This document shows positions 25,940-33,601 of a stretch of 37,917 bases of DNA, piece by piece. Positions within the stretch are counted from its first letter, which is position 1. Each line of letters starts with the position of its first letter. The stretch comes from an uncultured Saprospiraceae bacterium. Lineage in GTDB: Bacteria; Bacteroidota; Bacteroidia; Chitinophagales; Saprospiraceae. The stretch is taken from the NCBI GenBank assembly GCA_937921595.1, contig CAKZTD010000180.1:1-37917 (forward strand), written 5' to 3'. The notes under the pieces are model-generated. The model saw nothing but the letters and a program-made list of their open reading frames with translations, did no database searches and was not told the origin of the DNA. The translations under genes and the position numbers were made by a program.

Positions 25940-26392
25940 ATGGATAAAATTGATAGAAGAATATTGATGCAACTTCAAGAAGATGCAAAGCGAAACACCA
26001 AAGAAATAGCAAGTAGAGTAGGCTTGAGCGTAACACCAACCTATGAAAGAATTAAAAAATTGGAACAAGGGCAAATCATAAAGTCTTATGTCGCTTTGCT
26101 TGATAGAACTAAAATAGGGAAACAGGTAGTCTCTTATTGCCAAATCACTTTATTAAAACATCAAAAGCAACTGGCTGATAGTTTTAAAGAGGAGATGCTT
26201 TCATTACCCGAGATTATGGAATGTCATCAGGTCTCTGGGAATTATGACTTCTTGCTAAAAGTAGTGGTAGATGACATCCCAGGTTTTCATCAGTTTATTA
26301 ATGAAAAATTATCAATTGTGGATGGTATTTCAACGATACATAGTTCGTTTGTATTGAATTCAGTGAAGGATAATACGGCTTATACTTTGTGA
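25940..26392 (+). CDS. Lrp/AsnC family transcriptional regulator
   Basis: A 150-residue regulator. The N-terminal winged helix-turn-helix (about residues 2-62) begins MDKIDRRILMQLQEDAK and includes EIASRVGLSVTPTYERIKKLEQGQII. The C-terminal RAM ligand-binding and oligomerisation domain (about 68-145) has PEIMECHQVSGNYDFLLKV and the final GISTIHSSFVLNSVK strand. Length is normal for the family. Members respond to amino acids and are commonly encoded next to the genes they control. It is divergent from the decarboxylase, which is the obvious candidate target. The effector is unknown; an amino acid such as histidine would be a guess. Confidence 0.93.
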   Translation: MDKIDRRILMQLQEDAKRNTKEIASRVGLSVTPTYERIKKLEQGQIIKSYVALLDRTKIGKQVVSYCQITLLKHQKQLADSFKEEMLSLPEIMECHQVSGNYDFLLKVVVDDIPGFHQFINEKLSIVDGISTIHSSFVLNSVKDNTAYTL

Positions 26393-26529
26393 TTTTAAAT
26401 GGCTAAAAAAATTGAATTTGCTAATAGTAACACACTATAAAAAGGAAATTCCCATTCATTTGAAAATTTCACAATTTGGGATAATACAACTATATTGGGT
26501 TAGTCTTCACGATGTACAAATACGATCTA

Positions 26530-27354
26530 ATGATAAAATTCTTTCAAAAAATACGCTATGGCCTCATGGAGAAAAATAAAATTGGAAAGTATCTTAAATA
26601 TGCAATTGGAGAAATTGTACTTGTAGTTATAGGAATTCTGATTGCTCTTCAAATTAACGCAGTCAACCAAAATCGTCAGCGTGCAAAACTTGAAAATGTT
26701 TTACTACAACAAGTGAAATCTGAAATGATAGATATTTATAATGACTTATGGAATGATTTAGAGATTCTGAGATTAGGCGATAAAAGTCATTCTAATATTA
26801 ATAACTACATTACTCAAGATGCTCAATATGTAGATAGTTTCTGTTTTGATTTTTATTGGATAAATTATGACGAATATATATACCCTAAAGACGCTGCATA
26901 TAGCAGACTCAAAGAGGAAGGATTAGATATCATTAAAAATGATACGATTCGCTTATATCTTCAAGGTCTATATGAAAGTCACTTTCCTCGTTTAACAAAG
27001 AATAATTCTTTCACACCAGATATTTCAGAAGTATTTAATGACTATTACCTTGATGCTTTCAAACCTAATACTGATTTTTCTATAAAATTCAGTGCCCATA
27101 TGGAAAATGATACAATAGGTAATAGAAATTTTTCGGATCAACAGATTAATTATCCTCGTGTAGATAACAGAACTAAAGATCAATATACCATTGGCTATGT
27201 ACCATTGAATTTTGATGCATTAAAAAAAGACACCAAATTCCTTATGCTTTTGGAACAAACTAAACGTCACAGAGATTACAAACGAAGTCGGTATTCAAAT
27301 GCTAAATCTATTATTAAACAAGTAATCGAGATAATAAATAGAGAATTAGAATAA
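26530..27354 (+). CDS. DUF6090 family membrane protein
   Basis: A 274-residue protein of a family abundant in marine Bacteroidota. The N-terminus MIKFFQKIRYGLMEKNKIGK is followed by one membrane segment in KYAIGEIVLVVIGILIALQIN (about residues 22-42), then a long helical extracytoplasmic or cytosolic region with no motif I recognise. I start at the ATG at 26530, which gives the family's usual N-terminus; the ATG at 26512 adds six unrelated residues. Function is unknown. It follows the Lrp-family gene by 137 bases but has no evident link to it. Confidence 0.8.
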   Translation: MIKFFQKIRYGLMEKNKIGKYLKYAIGEIVLVVIGILIALQINAVNQNRQRAKLENVLLQQVKSEMIDIYNDLWNDLEILRLGDKSHSNINNYITQDAQYVDSFCFDFYWINYDEYIYPKDAAYSRLKEEGLDIIKNDTIRLYLQGLYESHFPRLTKNNSFTPDISEVFNDYYLDAFKPNTDFSIKFSAHMENDTIGNRNFSDQQINYPRVDNRTKDQYTIGYVPLNFDALKKDTKFLMLLEQTKRHRDYKRSRYSNAKSIIKQVIEIINRELE

Positions 27355-27390
27355 AACAGGAGTAAGGAAATTTAAACAATGCAAATGTTG

Positions 27391-27425
27391 ATCGAATCCT
27401 CTTTCTACCAATACCAAGATTCGAT
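27391..27425 (+). terminator. Terminator after the DUF6090 gene
   Basis: ATCGAATC (27391-27398) pairs with GATTCGAT (27418-27425) over eight bases, with a 19-base loop, followed by TTTATTTAC. It lies between convergent genes and probably ends the DUF6090 transcript. The loop is long, which lowers confidence. Confidence 0.45.
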
Positions 27426-27443
27426 TTTATTTACAACCAGAAT

Positions 27444-28160
27444 CTAGCTTCTTGTTATGAATGTATTCGTAATAAAATCTCTTGCAGGAACTTTTCTGAT
27501 TTCAAAATCTTCCATTAAACCATTATCATTATATTCTACTGATAGCTTCTTTAAGATTAAACTATTCTCTTTTACCTCAAGAACTCCTAGCCTAACTTCA
27601 GATTTATTATAGCAGCCAGAAGAGCCAAGATTTACATATCTAGACTTGCCACGAATGTCACTAGCTTCATGGTTGTGGCCGTAAAATATTATTTCAGAAT
27701 CAACACCTTTAAAGAGTACATCTAATTTTTCCCGATTAGGAACTTTTACATAATCTCTAAACCAATTTGTTTTTTCATCATATCCATAATGCATAAAGGT
27801 TATCTTTCTTTTATGCTCAAGTTCTAATTCAACTACAAATTTCCATGATTGAACGATAATTCTTTTTTCCTCTCCAATCTGTTTATGATTCCATTTCTGA
27901 TGCTCAACTTCTTCATCACTCATATATTTGGGTTGAGGAATTGGAATGCCAAATGCGAACCAATAATCATGGTTCCCCATAATTAATTCTAATTCTTTGA
28001 TAGAATTTGCCAATTCGAATACTTCTTTAGGATGAGGACCGATTCCTATTAAATCTCCGACATGATAAATTTTAGAACAATTGTGTTGCTTAAATATTTC
28101 TATTGCTTTTTTGAAAGCTGGCAAATTTGCATGCGCATCTTGAAAGATTCCAATTTTCAT
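27444..28160 (-). CDS. Metallophosphoesterase, YfcE-like
   Basis: A 238-residue calcineurin-like phosphoesterase. Metal-binding motifs occur in order: IFQDAHAN (Asp8, His10), HVGDLIGIGP, IMGNHDYW, the His in FMHYGYDE, and FYGHNHEASD near residue 180. Family members usually begin with SDxHGN; here it is QDAHAN, which keeps the metal ligands. The final fold segment YVNLGSSGCYN matches the YfcE/MJ0936 group of small phosphodiesterases. Substrate is unknown. The upstream gene at 28201-28731 ends 40 bases before this start on the same strand, so the two are likely cotranscribed. Confidence 0.88.
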   Translation of the reverse strand: MKIGIFQDAHANLPAFKKAIEIFKQHNCSKIYHVGDLIGIGPHPKEVFELANSIKELELIMGNHDYWFAFGIPIPQPKYMSDEEVEHQKWNHKQIGEEKRIIVQSWKFVVELELEHKRKITFMHYGYDEKTNWFRDYVKVPNREKLDVLFKGVDSEIIFYGHNHEASDIRGKSRYVNLGSSGCYNKSEVRLGVLEVKENSLILKKLSVEYNDNGLMEDFEIRKVPARDFITNTFITRS

Positions 28161-28200
28161 GTGTTTACTAATTTTGGTCGAGATTATTTTTGTGACTATC

Positions 28201-28731
28201 TTACCAATCTATATGACAGCTTTTATCTAATTCTTGAACTTCTATACTTGTTTGCTTTTTCCCAATGTAGCACCTCTTATTGCTTATGAATTCTTTAAAT
28301 TTAATCTTTTTATCATAAAGAGATTTACATAGATTGATTACGGTATAATGACTAGCCTCAAAGTGAATTACATTTAATTTATCATGACATTCGTATTTAA
28401 GTCTAGGTGGTTCATGATACTTTCCATAACCATACATGTCTACATAGTAATGAATTTCTAGTTTTTTTATCTTATCGAGCTCTAAGTCATTACTTACATC
28501 TTCATCAAGTCTCATTACATTACTATCCATATCGAAAATGACGAATTTCTTATTGTTACTCCTCTTGATACCTTGAGCTGTTTTATTTATGGCAATCGCT
28601 AAATCTTTTGCAATTCCAATCATTTCTATAACTACTCCTAGTTTAATCTTCAATCCCTCTAGCAGTAAATCTAATTTTGAAATCTTAACCTTTTTATATT
28701 CTATTTTTTCTAGCTTATATATTTTACTCAT
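28201..28731 (-). CDS. Hypothetical protein cotranscribed with phosphoesterase
   Basis: A 176-residue soluble-looking protein with no signal peptide or membrane segment. It is lysine-rich and mixed alpha/beta, with LDLLLEGLKIKLGVVIEM and a CHDKLNVIHFEASHYT segment. I recognise no domain. Continuous coding character and close spacing to the phosphoesterase on the same strand (40 bases) support a real gene. It may act with that enzyme. Low GC and no clear family suggest accessory origin, but no mobility gene is nearby. Confidence 0.55.
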   Translation of the reverse strand: MSKIYKLEKIEYKKVKISKLDLLLEGLKIKLGVVIEMIGIAKDLAIAINKTAQGIKRSNNKKFVIFDMDSNVMRLDEDVSNDLELDKIKKLEIHYYVDMYGYGKYHEPPRLKYECHDKLNVIHFEASHYTVINLCKSLYDKKIKFKEFISNKRCYIGKKQTSIEVQELDKSCHIDW

Positions 28732-28963
28732 AGCTTATTCCTTTTGTCATCGAAAGTAGTTCTTCAAGATAAAATTGAATTTAGTATTTCATATTTTAGT
28801 GGTGTTTCTCCAAGCTATTTAAAAGTAATAAACAATTCCATATATTTTCTTCCTATTCAAATTTTAATGTTTTATTTCTTTTAGTTGAGAATAGTATGTG
28901 GAGTAATTCTCCATTGAAATTACATGTATTAAAAATATAAATAATCAATTTTTGGATTTAATT

Positions 28964-28999
28964 AGAAAAGGCAGTTGGAGGAATCCAACTGCCTTTTCT
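28964..28999 (-). terminator. Terminator of the EEP-family gene
   Basis: AGAAAAGGCAGTTGGA (28964-28979) pairs perfectly over 16 bases with TCCAACTGCCTTTTCT (28984-28999), with a GGAA tetraloop. It lies 31 bases past the stop of the minus-strand gene at 29031 and should end that transcript. Its core GGCAGTT resembles the GGCAACT of the terminator at 24572. The rest of the 28732-28963 gap shows nothing I can support. Confidence 0.85.
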
Positions 29000-29030
29000 A
29001 TTATCATTTCAAGTATAAAAAATATTCCTT

Positions 29031-30071
29031 TTACTTAAATTTCAATTCTACATAAACCGGTAAATGATCACTATATCCACCATAATAATTCGGCCCGCCA
29101 TAAGTACGATTCGGAGTAGCTCCATATTTGGGATTCTTATACATCATCCATTCTTCACTAAAAATCGTTGGCTTTTGAACTTGGATTTTTGAACTTGATT
29201 TCAATAAGTTCGAGGAGGTAATAATGTGGTCCAGCATATTCCAATTCCCTCTGTAATTATAAGTTCCCAGATTCTGCTGATCCATTTTTGCCATGCAATT
29301 ATAAAGCATTGAAGGTTGAATATCATCCATCACCATCCCTGCATTCAAAGTCTTTTTCACACTGTTGTTATCTGGTTCATCATTCATGTCTCCCAAGATT
29401 ACAATGTTCGCATTTGGATCTTTAGCAAAAATCTTATCTACTGCATCTCGTACATGTTGAGCAACAAGGATACGCTTCGGTTCACTCTTCTCTAAACCTC
29501 CACGACGAGAAGGCCAGTGATTGACAAACACATGCAGTGTATGCGTATTCAATAGTTTTCCTTTTACATAGATAATATCTCTTGAAGTATAACCCTCAGC
29601 AATATCAGCTGGAAAATCAACTCGAATATTATTTGATGATTCTACTTTGAAATACTTTTTTTGATACATCAATGCACAATCAATTCCTCGCTTATCTGGA
29701 GACTCGTAATGTACAATACCATAGTCATGTTTCGACATTCCTGTATTCGCTGCAAGGTCTTTTAAAACCGCTTCGTTTTCGATTTCACAAATCCCAAGAA
29801 GGGTAGGGTAAGCCATTCCTGCAATTACCTTGTCCAGTGATGCTAGTTTTTTATTATAACGATCTGTATTCCATTCCAACTTTCCAGTTGGTGTAAAATC
29901 ATCATCGAATTTATCTGGGTTATTTAAAGTATCAAAAAGGTTTTCGACATTATAAAAACCAATTTTATAATTCTTCGTCAGGTCTATTTTTGTACTTTTA
30001 TCTGGTCCTCCACAACTTTGAAAAACGGTAATAGAAATTAAAAGAAAAAATAAGGCATGTAGTCTGTTCAT
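29031..30071 (-). CDS. Endonuclease/exonuclease/phosphatase family lipoprotein
   Basis: A 346-residue exported EEP-superfamily protein. The signal peptide ends in a lipobox-like FQSC (Cys20). The EEP domain runs from about residue 36 to the end: IGFYNVENLFDT, ICEIENEAVL (metal-binding Glu), VNHWPSRRGG, VILGDMNDEPDNNSV and the catalytic GGYSDHLPVY. These motifs provide the metal-dependent phosphodiesterase core shared by DNase I, sphingomyelinases and phosphatases. Exported lipoprotein members may scavenge nucleic acids or phosphate esters. The substrate is not determined. A strong terminator follows the stop. It ends up 66 bases downstream of the chorismate synthase gene on the same strand. 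Confidence 0.87.
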   Translation of the reverse strand: MNRLHALFFLLISITVFQSCGGPDKSTKIDLTKNYKIGFYNVENLFDTLNNPDKFDDDFTPTGKLEWNTDRYNKKLASLDKVIAGMAYPTLLGICEIENEAVLKDLAANTGMSKHDYGIVHYESPDKRGIDCALMYQKKYFKVESSNNIRVDFPADIAEGYTSRDIIYVKGKLLNTHTLHVFVNHWPSRRGGLEKSEPKRILVAQHVRDAVDKIFAKDPNANIVILGDMNDEPDNNSVKKTLNAGMVMDDIQPSMLYNCMAKMDQQNLGTYNYRGNWNMLDHIITSSNLLKSSSKIQVQKPTIFSEEWMMYKNPKYGATPNRTYGGPNYYGGYSDHLPVYVELKFK

Positions 30072-30137
30072 TTATTTTGAATTTTATTTTTTAGATTTAA
30101 AATATCAATCTGATCTTGTTTGATTAGGTAGAAGTGT

Positions 30138-31217
30138 TTAAACTTTAGAACCTCTTTGCCTCAAGACCTGATCTGCTAAAACCAAAGCCGTCATGGCTTC
30201 GACAATCGGTACTGCTCTTGGCACTACGCAAGGGTCATGTCGACCTTTTCCTGTCACCTCTACATCTTCACCCGCTTCATTCACTGATTCCTGAGATTGA
30301 ACAATTGTCGCAACTGGTTTAAAAGCTGCACGAAAATAGATATCCATGCCGTTAGAAATTCCTCCTTGAATACCTCCAGAGAAATTCGTCTTCGTTTTTA
30401 TTTTGTCATTTTCATTATAGAAAACATCATTATGTTCAGAGCCTTTCATTTCCACACCATCGAAACCACTTCCATATTCAAAACCTTTGCAAGCATTAAT
30501 ACTCATAATAGCTTTCGCTAAATCAGCATGTAATTTGTCAAAGACAGGTTCGCCCAATCCAGCAGGGCAATTCTGAACGACACACTGAACCACACCTCCA
30601 ATCGTATCACCTTCTTTTCTAATCTTCTTGATCAAATCAATCATCTCTTCTGCTAGTGCTTCATCCGGACACCGAATGATATTGCTTTCCGTTTTTGAAA
30701 GATCAAGTTCTTTATAATTTTTCGTGAGCTTAAGAGCTCCAACTTGACTTACAAAAGCCTGGACTTTAATGCCCATGGATTTTAGAAATAACTTAGCGAC
30801 GGCTCCCGCTGCAACTCGAGCAGCAGTTTCTCTAGCTGAAGATCTTCCGCCTCCTCGATAATCTCGAAATCCATATTTCTCTTGAAAAGTAAAATCGGCA
30901 TGAGAAGGGCGAAATTTCGTAGCAATATGAGAATAATCTTTTGAACGAGCATCCTTATTATAGACCACCATAGAAATAGGAGTTCCTGTACTTTTACCCT
31001 CAAAAACTCCTGAAAGAATTTGTACTTCATCATCTTCTTTCCGTTGAGTTACAATCTTAGATTGTCCAGGACGTCGGCGCATCATTTCAGATTGAATAAA
31101 ATCAAGATCAATTTCAATCCCGGCTGGGCAGCCATCAATAATAACTCCCAGACCAAGACCATGAGATTCTCCAAAAGTCGTAATTCTAAATATTTGTCCA
31201 AAGATATTTCCAGCCAC
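30138..31217 (-). CDS. aroC: Chorismate synthase
   Basis: A 359-residue flavin-dependent enzyme that converts EPSP to chorismate, the last common step to aromatic amino acids and folate precursors. Signatures are complete: [11 protein letters not shown] near residue 11, [28 protein letters not shown] near residue 122, and [18 protein letters not shown] near residue 327. Length is normal. The start is GTG at 31215-31217, giving MAGNIFGQ, the usual N-terminus in this phylum. TACCTTCG upstream on the minus strand is one mismatch from a -7 element. The product feeds the p-aminobenzoate branch used by FolP elsewhere in this window. Confidence 0.97.
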   Translation of the reverse strand: MAGNIFGQIFRITTFGESHGLGLGVIIDGCPAGIEIDLDFIQSEMMRRRPGQSKIVTQRKEDDEVQILSGVFEGKSTGTPISMVVYNKDARSKDYSHIATKFRPSHADFTFQEKYGFRDYRGGGRSSARETAARVAAGAVAKLFLKSMGIKVQAFVSQVGALKLTKNYKELDLSKTESNIIRCPDEALAEEMIDLIKKIRKEGDTIGGVVQCVVQNCPAGLGEPVFDKLHADLAKAIMSINACKGFEYGSGFDGVEMKGSEHNDVFYNENDKIKTKTNFSGGIQGGISNGMDIYFRAAFKPVATIVQSQESVNEAGEDVEVTGKGRHDPCVVPRAVPIVEAMTALVLADQVLRQRGSKV

Positions 31218-31380
31218 GTATTATTATTTTTTGCGAAGGTACTTATTCCATACCTTAAAAACATAGAAAAGTTTCTAAATGATTTTATTTGATTCGAAAC
31301 ACCAATACTTTAAAATATAGTTTTAGCATTAATTTTAGTTCAAAAGATAAAGTAAAAAACCGAACCTCATTTTGATTTTG

Positions 31381-31394
31381 ATTTCAATTGAAAT
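31381..31394. promoter_or_regulatory. Perfect 14-base palindrome between aroC and T9SS cargo gene
   Basis: ATTTCAATTGAAAT reads the same on both strands and is flanked by TTTTGATTTTG and TTTTGATTT. It lies 164 bases upstream of the aroC start and could be an operator. AT-rich palindromes can occur by chance. Confidence 0.25.
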
Positions 31395-31411
31395 TTTGAT
31401 TTAATAGGCAA

Positions 31412-31448
31412 AAAAATATCACCAGATCAATGACCTGATGATATTTTT
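31412..31448 (-). terminator. Terminator of the T9SS cargo gene
   Basis: AAAAATATCA (31412-31421) pairs with TGATATTTTT (31439-31448), and an inner CAG/CTG extends the stem after one mismatch. On the minus strand a T tract follows. It lies 41 bases past the stop of the gene at 31489-33396. Confidence 0.6.
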
Positions 31449-31488
31449 ATTTGAAATTATTGATTAACAATCAAAAAGCATTTCTTGC

Positions 31489-33396
31489 TTACTTAATCAT
31501 CACTTTTTTAATGCCACTATTTCCAAGGTTATCCATTAATCGAATAAAATAAATACCTGTAGGAACATCATTTAATTCAACATCAAAAACCGGATTGTTG
31601 AAATTTCCAGATTGAACAACTTGACCATTTACATTCGTCAGGGAGTAAACACCTTGATTGATGTTTATATCTCCAATATTTATTTGAACATAATCTTTAG
31701 CCGGATTAGGTGTAACAAGGAAGCCAATACTGTTTTCAATCTCCTGATTAGATACGATGTTATAATCGACTGTGTGAATGGTCGTATTTGTGATTACTGG
31801 ATCATTAAAATCAAAGTAAATCCCCGCCGTATTTTCAATCTTAATGCCATCTGGAAGGTCAGGCATTTGATTGATGTAATAAGTAAGGAAACCATGACTT
31901 TCTGCTTCATTCGAAGTACTGTCTGGTAAATTGATTCCATCAAAAACAAATCGAAGCGTTCGGTTGTCTTCTACTATTACTTGATAATCATGACTCGCAG
32001 TTCCCATTCTAAAAGTAGAAAGATCTAGAAGGGCAGAAATTGAATCAACAACTTCAACCTTGAAAGCCATAAAATTACCCGTGTTTTGGAAACGGATTTG
32101 GTATTTAATCACTTCATTAGGTGAGATAACATATTCATCTCCTTCTTGAAATGGAAAAGCCCGTTTGTCATTCGGATCAAAAGAACCAACGATTTCCTGA
32201 CACTCTTCAACACCAGATAAAAGACTATTTTCACATCCTGCCTCCGGAGAAATCTGAGCACTATAGCATTGCTCTGTTCCAAGTTCCGCCTCGCAATCTA
32301 CTTCTACATCAAAAACAATATCGCCGCATTCAAAGACACCCAAAGTTCCTATATCAAAAGTATAAGTAAATCCACTTTGACTAGCTGGTGTTTGAGAAAT
32401 TCCGTTGACAATTAAAAAGGAATCTAAAGTAACCGTAACTACAACATCTTCCGCAGCGATGGTTCCATTATTACAATAGTTAACATAGATTCCATTTTCA
32501 AAACATCGAACTAAAAAAGGAGCAGATATCTCAACAACCGGATCGGTACAAGACATATTCGCTTGTAATCCAAAATCCATATAAGTACTATCTTGGTCTG
32601 TTAAAAAAGTATAAGACTGAGGATTATCACAAATATCCCAAAGTCCGTTTGCAGGAGGGGTAACTTCGACATTGTAAGTTCCAATATCTGCTAAAGTTCT
32701 AAATTCTCCATCTTCATCTGTAATTCTATAAAATGAGCCATTTGGTCCATCAATGTTAACCATCATCATTGGAACTCCTGTTTCTCCATCTTCTTCACAA
32801 TCTAAATCACTATCGATATAAGTAATTCCATTTAGTTTGCTTCGATCGAATCCTGTTCCACACAATTCATACATCTTATCTGCTATATCCAAAGCCGTTT
32901 CAAACGAGCCATAGAAAACATCAGGGTCATTCATTAGTTCTGCTACTCCAGCATCTGCGGTATAACCTGTTCCATCTGAACAAATAATAAATACAGAAGG
33001 GTAGTAACTCAGACCCCATTGATTTTGGATAATTCCTTCAGAATCATCGATGATCGTATAATCATGTCCCGTAACATAATCATAAGTAGAAGATTGCCCG
33101 GTCCCATAAAGATCACTTTCAGGTGTACCTGGATCAGCTTCAATGAAGAGGACAACGGCATCACTTCCATAAGTTGCATGGAATTCATCTAAAACGCCTG
33201 ATTCAATCCAAGTTTCATCCCATGGATTCCAAGTTGCTGCTGCACTAATAAATACAGTTTTCCCTTGATCTAAATAGTCAGCATATAGGCTATGCGAATT
33301 GCCATTAATGTCGGTCATCGTGAAATCCGGTACTTGTTGTGCCGAAATAGGAAGACTGATAACAAAAAAGAATAGTAATCGTAGAAATGGTTTCAT
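31489..33396 (-). CDS. Secreted protein: thioredoxin-like domain, repeats and T9SS sorting tail
   Basis: A 635-residue exported protein. Signal peptide: residues 1-20 (to SAQ). A thioredoxin/AhpC-TSA-like domain (about 22-165) follows, with the cis-Pro loop YYPSVF at 131-136. The usual CxxC is replaced by WNPWD (Asn57 and Asp60), so redox activity is not expected. Next are a Cna-B/SdrD-like beta domain (about 185-270), a domain with SFDPNDKRAFP leading into a DUF11-like module (about 400-545), and a C-terminal type A sorting domain (about 555-635) beginning VTPNPAKDYVQINI and ending GIKKVMIK. The tail predicts export by T9SS and attachment at or release from the cell surface. The bound ligand is unknown; non-catalytic thioredoxin folds may act in adhesion. 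Its mutS2 neighbour is divergent and unrelated. Confidence 0.85.
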   Translation of the reverse strand: MKPFLRLLFFFVISLPISAQQVPDFTMTDINGNSHSLYADYLDQGKTVFISAAATWNPWDETWIESGVLDEFHATYGSDAVVLFIEADPGTPESDLYGTGQSSTYDYVTGHDYTIIDDSEGIIQNQWGLSYYPSVFIICSDGTGYTADAGVAELMNDPDVFYGSFETALDIADKMYELCGTGFDRSKLNGITYIDSDLDCEEDGETGVPMMMVNIDGPNGSFYRITDEDGEFRTLADIGTYNVEVTPPANGLWDICDNPQSYTFLTDQDSTYMDFGLQANMSCTDPVVEISAPFLVRCFENGIYVNYCNNGTIAAEDVVVTVTLDSFLIVNGISQTPASQSGFTYTFDIGTLGVFECGDIVFDVEVDCEAELGTEQCYSAQISPEAGCENSLLSGVEECQEIVGSFDPNDKRAFPFQEGDEYVISPNEVIKYQIRFQNTGNFMAFKVEVVDSISALLDLSTFRMGTASHDYQVIVEDNRTLRFVFDGINLPDSTSNEAESHGFLTYYINQMPDLPDGIKIENTAGIYFDFNDPVITNTTIHTVDYNIVSNQEIENSIGFLVTPNPAKDYVQINIGDININQGVYSLTNVNGQVVQSGNFNNPVFDVELNDVPTGIYFIRLMDNLGNSGIKKVMIK

Positions 33397-33437
33397 TCTA
33401 AATAGTTTTAGTTTTGTTATGTTGTAAAGTAAAATAC

Positions 33438-33458
33438 CAGTAAATAGAGCATTTACTG
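33438..33458. promoter_or_regulatory. Inverted repeat between T9SS gene and mutS2
   Basis: CAGTAAAT (33438-33445) and ATTTACTG (33451-33458) form a perfect eight-base inverted repeat around AGAGC, followed by TTTTAATTTTA. It lies in the divergent promoter region of both genes, 42 bases upstream of the T9SS cargo start. An operator is possible. The T-rich flank also allows a weak plus-strand terminator, but no plus-strand gene ends here. Confidence 0.35.
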
Positions 33459-33601
33459 TTTTAATTTTATTGATAGGCGAGAAGCTGCATAAATATAATT
33501 AATTATTTAGTAATCGCGAAAGAATGGAACCATTCTCTGAATGCTTTGTTTCTTAATATGAAAATTTGCAACTTGCGCAAAAATTGAAATTGTAGAAGGA
33601 A

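Noticed and set aside
24620-28731. Reading the hdc to phosphoesterase stretch as a genomic island or defence island
   Set aside because: No integrase, transposase, tRNA junction, nuclease or toxin gene was found, and the genes have no common theme.
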